Shown here piece by piece: positions 1-10,800 of a DNA stretch of 64,000 nt. Position numbers and translations under genes: made by a program. Position 1 is the stretch's first letter. Each line of letters starts with the position of its first letter. Source of the DNA: Gadus chalcogrammus (taxonomy: Eukaryota; Chordata; Actinopteri; Gadiformes; Gadidae); assembly GCF_026213295.1 (NCBI RefSeq), contig NC_079419.1, positions 10,724,300 through 10,788,299 on the forward strand, in the 5' to 3' direction. Under the pieces are notes generated by a model. The model saw only the letters and a program-made list of their open reading frames with translations. It did no database searches and was not told where the DNA came from.

Positions 1-320
1 TTTGTCAGTACTGTGTTAATCCTTTAGTACTGCGCTACTGTGTTAGTACTATCACACTGTGTTAGTCCTTAATTAATGCGTTACTCCTGTAGAACTATCT
101 TAGTACTGTGTCAGTACTGTGTAAGTCATTTAGTACTGTGGTTCTGTGGCCCTCTTAAGTATTCCAAAGTATTTCTGCCTTGATGAGGGCACTCAGCAGC
201 TCTGGAGTCAGCAGGGGCTGGGGGAGTCAGCGATGAGTTTGTGTGTGTTTATATGTGTTTCTGAACAGGTTGTTTGTGTATGTATTATTGTGCCTGTATG
301 TGTTTGTGTGTGTGTTTCTG
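1..320. other. Unassigned left edge
   Basis: Degenerate tandem of 'ttagtactgtgttagtac' type words at 1-140, then unique sequence. No exon recognised. Confidence 0.6.
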
Positions 321-325
321 TGAAG

Positions 326-436
<111 letters not shown>

Positions 437-579
437 TGTGTGCGTGTGTTAATTGGGTTCAGGTATGTGTTGCATTAACACCTCCTGGTGTAAACAGCCT
501 CTTTCCTGTCTAACAGACCTGCTAATCAGCTAGCATGCTGCTTATCCCCCGCTCTGGTTAGTTACGCAGGTTAGCCTCA

Positions 580-720
580 CAGGTTAGCCTCCTCACAGGT
601 TAGCATCCGCACAGGTTAAACTCCTCACAGGTGAGCATCCTCACAGGTGAGCCTCCTCAAAGGTTTGCCTCCTCACAGGTTAGCCTCCTCTCAGGTTAGC
701 CTCCTCACAGGACAACCACC
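580..720. repeat. Minisatellite, cctcacaggttag
   Basis: About ten imperfect 13-15-bp units of cctcctcacaggttag. Confidence 0.8.
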
Positions 721-1489
721 ACGCGGATTAGCTCCACATGTTAGCCGCTATATGTGTAGCCTATATCAAACATCAACTCTTACTGATCAAAATGCCCCTC
801 TTGTGTTTTATCTTCACAGTTTATACTTCTTACGGTTTGATCAAATGGACTCACTCCTCATTAATCTCCTAATGACAACATCTGATGTCAAAGCAATTTG
901 ATGTGTGTGTGCGTGTGCGTGTGCGTGTGCGTGTGTGTGTGTGAGGTCACATTCCTCCAGAAGTGTGGCCTGGTCACCACCTGCTACACTCTGGCAGCAT
1001 CGTTTCCCTGGCAACAATCCCCCTCCACCGCCGTGCGTGGTAGCACTGGATGCTAGCGATAGCGTTAGTGATAACATGTCACCAGGGCATGTCGGACAGA
1101 AAGGCCCCTTTATTGTTGCGATCATCACTTCAGGTTAATCCCCTGTTGCCGTGGTGATTACAGGGTGTGTGATGGAAGATGCCCCCTCCCCCCCTTATGG
1201 ATGCTTGGATGAGGTTGCCGTGACAACCATCTTATGTAGGTTGTGTGTTGACAGGAGGAGGCTGTGAATGTGTTTCAGTGTCAAACATTTGATTACATTT
1301 CTTTCCTCTGAAGACCTTATAAGGGGATATAACAGAGGCGATTCCTGTCCAGAGAAACTATGCACCGCAGACAGACAGACAGAAAGACAGACAGACAGAC
1401 AGACAGACTCTCTCCTCTCTCCTCCCCTCTCCTCCCTCCTTTCCCCCTTTCCTCTCTGGCGGTGGGGGTCAGGCAGGTTGTTCATTAGT

Positions 1490-1690
1490 GTAGGAGGAGC
1501 CGAGTGGTTTGGGTGCGCTGGTTTTGTGCGCGGGTCTCAAATGTCACATCTGCATAATTAACTGTTTACATCAACAGCCTAATGTCTGCCTTTTAAATGT
1601 TAGCATGAACAGTGCGCCGCCGCCGCATATGCTGAAGGCCACTAATTAGATCTGAAACACAATGCATTATTGGTAAACTGGGGCCCACGT
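1490..1690. other. Unique-sequence island, candidate conserved non-coding element
   Basis: Not repetitive; contains homeodomain- and POU-like words (ctgcataattaactg, ccactaattagatctg) and a gccgccgccgca stretch. Lies in the left ptprn2 intron. Inference from composition only. Confidence 0.3.
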
Positions 1691-1862
1691 CGGGCTATAG
1701 GTGAGAGCACCACCTACACACCAATACCACCCACACACCAACAGGTCCTCTGTGACATATAGTTTAGTGTTCACTAGTCATTCAGCGCTTTCATCTTATA
1801 GAGACTTTCAGTAAAAAGAAAGTTCATTAAGGAGCAGGTAGGGGTTAGACAGTAGAGAGACA

Positions 1863-4800
1863 TTAAGTAAGTAAGTAAGTAAAATGTATTTATAAGGCAC
1901 ATTTAAAAACAGTTTTCACTGGCCAAAGTGCCGTACATGGTGCAAAAAAAGGCATTTAAAAGAACACATACCACATATATAGACAGTACATGAAAACATA
2001 AAAATAACAGCATATCACAAAAGGGGAGGAAAGGCCAGGGAGAAGAGATGTGTTTTGAGCCCAGCTTTAAAAATGGTGACGTAAGGAACATCTCTAATGG
2101 AGGGCGGCAGTTCGTTCCAAAGGCGGGGGGCAACCACAGCAAAAGCCCTGGCACCCCTCTGTTTTAATCTAGTGCGTGGAACGTGCAGGAGACCCATGCT
2201 ACATGACCTAAGGGACCTGGGAGCCGAGTGGTGATGGATGAGCTCTGTGATGTAGGGTGGGGCCAGGCCATTTATGGCTTTAAAAACCATTAGTAGAAAT
2301 TCTGTGCTGGATGGGCAACCAGTGGAGGGATGCTAGAATAGGGGTTATATGATCCCGCTTTCTGGATCCAGTCAGCAGCCTTGCTGGGGAGTTCTGGACC
2401 AGCTGAAGGCGAGGGGAGGAGTGATTGAGGGAGTCCTAGGTAAAGGGAGTTGCAGTAATCCAGCCATGTTGTGATGAAGGCGTGTATTACTTTTTCCAGA
2501 TTGTGAATTGATAAATGGGGTTTCATCTTAGCAATGACTGTGCTGGGAAAAACTGCTCTTGACTACAGGAGCAATTTGCTTGTCAAAGCATAAATTCGAG
2601 TCAAGGATGAGACCCAGGTTTCTGGTGTGGGGTTTGATGTAGGGGGAGAGAATACCTAGGTTGGCTACGCGAGGTTTTTTAGATTTGGAAGGGCCAATAA
2701 TAGTGACTTCTGTTATGTCATTGTTTATTTGTTGGAAGTTACTTCCCATCCAAACTTTTACCTCCTCAAGGCAGTCAAGGAGGGTCTGCAGCGAGTCCAC
2801 AGATCTGAGAGGAAGGTATAATTGCGAGTCATTGTCATAAAAGTGAAATGAGATGGTATGCTTCCTGATTATATTGCCTAGAGGTACGTATAGGCAGAAT
2901 AGAACAGGGCCTAAAATGGACCCCTGGGGGACCCCACAGGACACAGGGGTAGAGGATGAGGAGAACTGGCCGATAGACACTGTGAAAGACCTATTGCTAA
3001 GATAAGAGGAAAACCATGGAAGAGCTGTGCTACTTATACCAACCCACTGCTCGAGGCTGAAGAGGGTGTTGTGGTCGACAGTATCAAAGGCGGCATTGAG
3101 GTCTAATAAAATCAAAATGTCATTTTCTCCAGAGTGTAGAGTGAGGAGCAGGTCATTCGTTACTTTCAGCAAGGCTGTCTCAGTGCTGTAGCATAATTTA
3201 AAACCTGGTTGGAAGGGTTCCAAAATCTCTGCATGTTTTAAAAGGGCAATACTTTTGATAAAACCACCTTTTCCAGGATTTTTGAAGTAAAAGGTAATTT
3301 TGAGATAGGGATGGAGGTAGCAATCACTATCCAGAAAGCTATCTGCAAACTGTTCAGCAGTGAAAGGGTCTATGTAGCGTGCATAGTGATCAGGGGATTT
3401 GGCTGTGCATTGAGGGTCAGAAATGTTATTATTGAATACAATAGGTTTGTGATCACACGAAATTCACACTATCAATGGACAGGCCATGGGATACAATTAA
3501 GTCTAGGGTGTGCCTGAGTACATAAGTGGACTGATTAATATGTTGCATAAAGCCAAGAGAATCCAACACATGACAGAATTCCTTTACCATAGGTTTATCT
3601 GGACAGCAGGCGTGGATATTAAAAAAAGTAAAGTAGTCTTTTACTAGTAGTAAGAAAGTAGTCCTAATTTGAATGTATTCCTGAAAACCAAAGCAACACC
3701 ACCACCCCTCCCGGAGGACCTAGGTGTGCTAAGGAAGGAGCAGTTAGTTTGACAAAGTTCTCCAAAGAAATTCACCCGCGCCCGCACCTAACCAAGTCTC
3801 TGTTAAGAACAGCAACTCCAAGTGTCGTTGAGTGAAAAAGTAATTTAAAAGGAACGCGTTCTTAGACACCGACCTGGTGTTGAGTAGCGCCACTTTTGAC
3901 GCCAGTGAGATAGAGGATTGTGTACAGCGACGAACTCCAGAGGGCGGAGGTTATCCCCATGAGCTCCACCGCCAGGGCCACTCGGTTTTCGGGGGGATGC
4001 GGGGAGTCGAGTGAACCGGAATGTTTTGAAAACGCTGTGCGGGGTTGATCGGAGGCAGGGAGATAATCTTGCGGGGATCAATGCCCCCATTTCTACGTTG
4101 TCTGGTCGACGATCGGGTGAGCGGTGCCGACAGCACAGTTGGAATGGTGCTATCAGATGCGGCATGGAAGTGGATTTTACGCCGACTCGGTGTAAATACC
4201 GGGGCCGACGTGCGATGCAGAGGCTGGTGCAAAGTTTGTAAACTTCAGTTGGCAGCTAACGGGACGAATAGTTTAACTAAACCAAGTCAGTTACAGAGTA
4301 GGTTAAATCCACTGTGGCCTGCAGTGCCATGATAGATCCACAGGTATGAATCCACAAGGACAGCAAGGCTAATGAGGAAGACGAGAGAAGTATGCGGCGG
4401 GTTGGATCAAAACCTTGATAGGCCAACTGCCTAACAAATGAACAGATCTCAGTCTGCATTCTGTCAATGGCAGGGACAGCTTGACGCCGGCGCACCAACA
4501 GCGACAGGTCTGTGGCTGGCAGGTAATTTTATCAGCTAGAACGATAGAACGATAGAATAATCCAAATAGGCTCGAGCTGTGACTACGTAGCACTTATCGA
4601 AATCCGACCGGAGGAATACTGCGGTCAAGCCAGCCGACTCATCAAGATCGGCGGTCAAGCCAGCCGACTCAGTTTTTTGCCGTACCTGTATATACTAGCC
4701 ATTACGGTAATAGCGTCTCAGAACTAGTTTCAAATAAAAGCATTCGTCGGGTACATACAAAAAGACAGTCAATAAAAGCAAATACTATCAAAGGAAGTGT

Positions 4801-5730
4801 ACGGCCGTTGTGGTATTTACTTTCAAAATAAAAGCCCACCAAATATGAGACATATTACATATGATTTTGGATTCGATTTAAAAGAAATCGAAAACCCTGT
4901 TATTCCAGGCTCATTTCACTTCAGGGTTATAGTTCACGACCCCATGGGGTCACGCAAAAGGTGACCCCATGGGGTCACCTTCACATCAGAACAACCTCCA
5001 CATCAGAACATTCTGATGTGGAGTTTCAAAATAAAAGCCAACCAAAGTTTCCAATATGAGACATATTACATATGATTTTGGATTCAATTTAAAAATAAAA
5101 GCCAACCAAAGTTTCCAATATGAGACATATTACATATGATTTTGGATTCAATTTAAAAGGAAATGCCCTGTTATTTCAGGGCATTTTCTTTTAAACCGAA
5201 TCCAAAATCATATGTAATATGTCTCATATTTGGTGGGCTTTTATTTTGAAACTACGCATCAGAATGTCCTGAAACTTCTTGGGTGACCCTGTGGGGTCTT
5301 GAACTATCGCCCTGCAGTGAAATGAGCCTGGAATAGCAGGGCATTTTCTTTTAAATCGTATCCAAAATCATATGTAATATGTCTCATATTGGAATGTTTG
5401 GTGGGCTTTTATTTTGAAAGTAAATACCACAACGGCCGTACACTTCCTTTGATAGTATTTGCTTTTATTGACTGTCTTTTTGTATGTACCCGACAAATGC
5501 TTTTATTTGAAACTAGTTCTGCGACGCTATTACCGTAATGGCTAGTATATACAGGTACGGCAAAAAACTGAGTCGGCTGGCTTGACCGCCGATCTTGATG
5601 AGTCGGCTGGCTTGACCGCAGTGGAGGAATGGGGGGGGGAAGGAAAAGGGAAAAGGGCAGACGAATAAAACACAGACCCGGCGAGCAGCGGCAGCCATTC
5701 GCGCAAGGGTACACTCTACCGGATAGACAG
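1863..5730 (-). mobile_element. L2/Rex1-like non-LTR retrotransposon, degenerate, 5' truncated; interrupted at 4618-5622
   Basis: Read on the minus strand. A reverse transcriptase core lies at 3223-2528 ([38 protein letters not shown]) and C-terminal segments at 2526-2290 (HLSIHNLEKVIHAFITTWLD) and 2290-2015 (GLAPPYITELI, LWNELPPSIRDV). The catalytic YADD box reads YDND, and at least two frameshifts separate the blocks, so it is inactive. The 3' end has ttataaatacattttacttactta at 1890-1863 with a (TTAC)n tail, typical of this group. The part 5' of the RT (3224-4617) has no clean frame. A 1-kb fold-back element is nested inside. The whole lies within a 41-bp tandem array seen on both sides (1823-1865 and 5709-5969). 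Confidence 0.85.
4618..5622. mobile_element. Fold-back DNA transposon (long inverted repeats) with 8-bp target duplication
   Basis: Begins actgcggtcaagccagcc and ends with the exact complement, ggctggcttgaccgcagt. The arms run about 250 bp each (4618-4870 against 5370-5622) and are nearly identical. The middle has further direct and inverted copies of a motif containing catatgattttgga. Flanks carry the direct duplication ggaggaat (4610-4617 and 5623-5630). An 8-bp duplication suggests a hAT-type or MULE-like transposase acting in trans. No coding capacity. Confidence 0.88.
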
Positions 5731-5969
5731 TGCAGAGACAAGTCATTAAGGAGCAGTTAGGGGTTAGACAGTACAGAGACTGGTCATTAAGGAGCAGGTA
5801 GGGGTTAGACAGTACAGAGACAGGTCTTTAAGGAGCAGGTAGGGGTTAGACAGTACAGAGACAGGTCTTTAAGGAGCAGGTAGGGGTTAGACAGTACAGA
5901 GACAGGTCATTAAGGAGCAGGTAGGGGTTAGACAGTACAGAGACAGGTCTTTAAGGAGCAGGTCATTCA
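5709..5969. repeat. 41-bp minisatellite of SINE origin
   Basis: About six units of gtcattaaggagcaggtagg followed by ggttagacagtacagagacag. A lone unit at 1823-1865 on the other side of the LINE belongs to the same array. The core aggagcaggtaggggt matches the SINE body (reverse of acccctacctgctcct). Confidence 0.9.
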
Positions 5970-6039
5970 GGCTAATGAATTGAATCGTATCAAACTTTCT
6001 CTCTCTCTCTCTGCCGCTCTCATATCATTTCTTTCTTCA

Positions 6040-6160
<121 letters not shown>

Positions 6161-6756
6161 GCTGCTGGGGTCTGAAGGGGGAGTTAATTTGATAAAATGA
6201 GTCGTGTGTTCGATTCCCCCCATACATATTATAAATAATATAGATATACTCAGGGTGTCCTGGATTTCAGGGGGCCCTGAGAGGGGGGGCGTGGTTCAGT
6301 GTGAGCTGCCGGTGGTCCAGTTGGGACACCACGGACTCGGAGGAGGCTTGGGGGGTCCCGGTTCCTGGGTCATAGGTCGCGAGGGAGGGCGAGGGAGGTG
6401 GAGCTCTGGTGGACGCATCCGGTGTGTATGGGTGAGGGTGTTGTGTGTCTGTATGTGTGTTGAGTCGTGTTGCGAGCTACAAATAATGTGGCGCCAATCC
6501 TGTCCAGATGCATGCTGGGTAATTAGTCGGAGCAGCATGTCTGCGTTTTCTGTTGTGAGTCTTCATGTTTCCTGTTTGTGTTTGGATGCTGGGGAAATAT
6601 TCCCAATGTGTGTCGGAGTGCTGGAATGGTGTGTGTGTGTGCGTGCGTGCGTGTTTGGGCGCTGTCCGCACCTGGGGAATGAAGGCATGGCTTGTTGAGC
6701 ATCCTGACTAATGAGCTCTTCAAATTAAAAGCGTGGACAGCCATGTGTTTAATGCG

Positions 6757-6862
<106 letters not shown>

Positions 6863-6894
6863 ATGCCCTGACCTCTAACCTCTGACCTCCCCAG

Positions 6895-6959
6895 TCCACC
6901 AGCGGGCCTCTCTGGAGAAGGAGGCGAAGCTCAACATCCTGGAAGCCGGTGTCGCTGAG
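6895..6959 (+). CDS. ptprn2: ptprn2 exon (window exon 1), distal luminal ectodomain
   Basis: Acceptor ctccccag and donor GAG|gtgagt bracket 65 nt: two bases of a split codon plus 21 codons, reading [13 protein letters not shown] then ILEAGVAE. This matches the K-LE...LQSGVG segment that ends the mature ectodomain subdomain of IA-2 proteins. A (TG)n tract of about 100 bp ends roughly 35 bp before the acceptor. It joins in phase 0 to the exon at 23938. The intron of about 17 kb after it is almost wholly repeats. Confidence 0.85.
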
Positions 6960-7591
6960 GTGAGTAAGCCAATCACCATCCTCCCCCTCTATCCCAGCCA
7001 ATCACCAATCTCCCCCTCTCTCCCAGCCAATCACCACTCTCCCCCTTCCTCTCAGCCAATCGCATCGCTCCCTCTCTCCCAGCCAATCACAACACTGTTG
7101 CACTCTCTTGCACTCACTAAGAGAGGGAGGGAGGGAGGGAGAGAGGGAGGGGGAGGTCTGAATCGTGGGTGTCAATTGAGTGCGATCAATACCTCACTGA
7201 ACAGGAGGCAATTAGAAAGATACGGATAAGGGAAGGCAGAGGGGAAGACTAAGAGGGCGGCCACTCCTAGATATTCATTCTTATTAACACACACTAATAA
7301 TAATAATTAAACACAGATATAATAATAATTAAACACAAACTAATAATAGTAATTAAACACGCATTAATAATAATATTTAAAACTTTATTCAATTATTAAA
7401 TAGAGTAATATCTTAAAGTCCATATGAATTAAAACATAACATTATAAATATAGTACTATTTTAAAGACGATAGCTGTTAGATATTCACATGGATAACATC
7501 ACAGCTCTGAGCTGCCCACTTTGTAAAACACTCTTCATCATTCTGATGCTGATTCACCCCAGCAACACTGTGTGTGTGTGAGGGAGACAGA

Positions 7592-7678
<87 letters not shown>

Positions 7679-7775
7679 GACGAGGCTGTTAACAAACACC
7701 TTTGATATGCTAATGAGCTGTACAGTTGGGCACCGGGCCAAGTGCATGCTGGGATACCACTGGAGCGGGGGGGGG

Positions 7776-7836
<61 letters not shown>

Positions 7837-10800
7837 CCTGTCTCTGTACTGCCTTACCCCTACCTGCTCCATAATGACCTGTCTTTGAAGTCAATGGAAG
7901 TCCTTTATATAAAACCATCTACTAAGGTTATTTGTGTGTGCGCATGAATTCTTTTGAGGGACGTTTTTGTCCGTTTGTGTCTATGTGTGTGTGTGTGTGT
8001 GTGTGTGTGCACATTTACTGTGCACACACACACTTCAACATCCCACACATTTGTGCATTGAGGCAGACAAACACACACACACACACACACACACACTCTG
8101 AGCCCTCCCACATCCGTCTCTCACCTGGTGGTACGTGTGACATCATCCCCCCCGCTGCTGGGGGCTGCAGGGAAAGGTCTCCTCTAGACGGGAAGGGGGG
8201 GGGGGGCGTGTTTGTGTGTCTGTGTGTGCTTGTGTGGGAGGCCTGTGTGTGTGTGTCTGCATATGTATGTGGTGTGTGTGTGTGTGTATGTGTGTGTGTG
8301 TGTGTTTGTGGGGGTGTATACATGTGTTTGTGCATGTGTGTATGTGTGTGTAGGAGGGGGCTGCACCCTGGGTGGGTAGAGACATGTCCCTCCCCCCTCC
8401 TGTTATTACCCCGGCGACGACATCCCAGAATAGCCAGGTCCCCAGAGCCAGCGGGGGGGGGGGGGGTGTTAGTGGTTGCCGTCGGTGATGCTGGTCGCCG
8501 TAGCGATTTGTTTTAAAAGCCGGTATGGACGGGAACGTACAGAATATACAACAACTACACACAGTACTTTATATACAGAATGGTACTTTTTAATACTACT
8601 GCTAATACTACGTTAGTACTGTGTATTACATAGCACACATAGCGGGCTGTAGTGAGCTGACAGGAGGCTTCTGTTGTGTTGTTGAATTAAGGCAGGTATA
8701 GTGGTCTGAAGTGAGTTGACGGGAGGCTTCTGTTGTGTTGTGTTTTTGTGTTAAGGCAGGTATACTGTGGGGTATACTACGAACCTCGCTGAACATACCC
8801 AGGCTTTCTGGGTAAAACCTGGCTCAACAGAGACGCAACTCGCGATCAGAGTTAAATGGTACTACGAAGCTCACTTAGGATTTGTTTAGTCAAGCCAGGT
8901 TTTCCGTTTTAGGTTCAATGCGCGTTCACGTGAAAGGGCCGTTTATCGCATCATTTTACTCACCTTTACAAACTGGATAGATCAAGCACTCTATATAAAT
9001 GTGCAGAAGTGAAAAGATTCTGCATATTATCTATAAAATAACTATGCCAAATGCAGAATTGTTCACCATTAATCCCAATAGAGTGATGAGGATTTCAAAA
9101 TGCATAAGCAACGTCCAACCTGCCTTACTCTATAACTTAGGGAATTCAATTTAAATACACCCTATGTAAGAAATGTATCGCATGTTTTCAACCGCTGAGA
9201 GGTAGCGGCTCTAGCGTAGTGGATTAGTATAAGACCCGAACGCCAGCGACCGGGGTTCAAATCTCGCCGGTCTATCATCACGCCTTTTACCCCCATAGAT
9301 GTGGTGCCAGCACGGCCTTGAGAATATGGGTTCAAGTTCGAAATAAGCACAGAAATATAATTCCATAACCTTTAGTGAATAAGTATTCCATTTACATGTG
9401 AATTGGGACTTTTTAAGCTTTACATAAATGCACGTCACTTGGGAGACGAACCCCGCACGCAGAAATTCACGACTGACGCGCTACCTCCACTCTACCACTC
9501 TCTCACGGAGACACAATGTGCAACAAGTACAACCTGCATCTCTCATAAAGAATATTCTTAGGCAATGCCATGGGATCGGTCACGAAAGAGCCTCTGTCTG
9601 AGAGACCCCTGTACGATACGGGCTCCGAGGTCGACGGGAACACCCAGTAATGGTGACGCCATTGTCAAAGGAGGGGCTAGGAAGCTGCTCACGCCGATCT
9701 AACCCTATAGACTTAGCTGACCTGCTCCCGACCAGGTCTGGTTCAGAGCATAAGCTAAAAGAGCTCGACTTTCGTGTCCCAGCTAACCCAGGCTTTGAGC
9801 ACAACATACCTCGCTAACCCACTAATCGAGGTTCGTAGTACAGGCCACTGGTCTGTAGTGAGCTGACAGGAATCTTCTGTTGTGTTGTGTTGTGTTGCGT
9901 TGGTTTGTGTTGTGTTTGTTGGGTTAAGGCAGGTTTAACGGTGTGTAGTTATCTAGTCTAAAATGTAAACGTGTAAAGCGATCAGGCTGAACTAGTAACT
10001 TGAGCGTACTACACGGCCTTCCTAAAGGTTATACTCACTTAACAGCTCTTATCTTAATAGATGGAGATGTATACGCAATAAGTCTCCTACACAACCAGAA
10101 CTACTACCTGGCTAACCTGCTTAACCTGGCTAACTGCAATCAGATGGTAAACCCGTGGTAACCTGGTTAACATGTAATAACCTGTACTAACCTGGTTCAC
10201 CTGTACTAACCTGGTTAACCAGGCTAACTGTCCTACTATGGTTAACATGGTTAACCGAGTTAACTGTCCTACTATGGTTAACCTGGTTAACTGTTCTACT
10301 ATGGTTAACCTAGCTAATTGTCCTTATCTCCAGCCCGTTCTGAGGCTGCTTGTGTTAACCGGTGAATCTGGCAACCCTGCTGGGTGACGCTCTACTGCCA
10401 CACTGTTGCTAGGTGACGGCGGAGAGCAGGGGCTTCTGGGTACTCGGCTGAAGTAGTGAGAGGCAGACGCAGGTCCACTGGGAACACTCCCCACCAGTAC
10501 AGCCCCTTAGTCCGCAGTACCGGGTACTAGACTGAGTAGAATTGCATCAGGGTTCTTAGTAGTAGTAGTACTGCATCAGGGTAGAGTACTACAGTAGTAA
10601 TGCAGTAATCAGGGCAGTCATTTCCATGGAGGTGAATGTCGGTGATGATGATCAATGAGATCATATTATAATAATTAATCTTTATATATATCTATAATAT
10701 TAATCTTTGTTTCTAATGTTATCATATGTATCAAATAATAAATAATAACCTTTATGATGAGGCACTAGTTTCACAAAATGCTTTGTCAAAAAGCAAAACA

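Larger units (their letters stand above)
8768..9847. mobile_element. Harbinger-like non-autonomous element with CTG target duplication
   Basis: Left end tggggtatactacgaacctcg and right end cgaggttcgtagtacaggcca are imperfect inverted repeats. The 3-bp duplication ctg lies at 8765-8767 and 9848-9850. Interrupted flanking repeat units (ggcaggtata... and gtctgtagtgagctgacagg) rejoin cleanly across the element. A 3-bp CWG duplication is known for zebrafish Harbinger elements. No transposase frame is left. It contains two opposed tRNA-like segments (separate entries). Confidence 0.75.

Noticed and set aside
2528..3223. Functional reverse transcriptase gene
   Set aside because: YADD reads YDND and frameshifts separate it from its C-terminal part. 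It is a dead LINE fragment.
9188..9285. Functional tRNA gene
   Set aside because: A and B boxes are present but acceptor-stem pairing and anticodon arm are poor, and it lies inside a transposon; kept only as tRNA-like.
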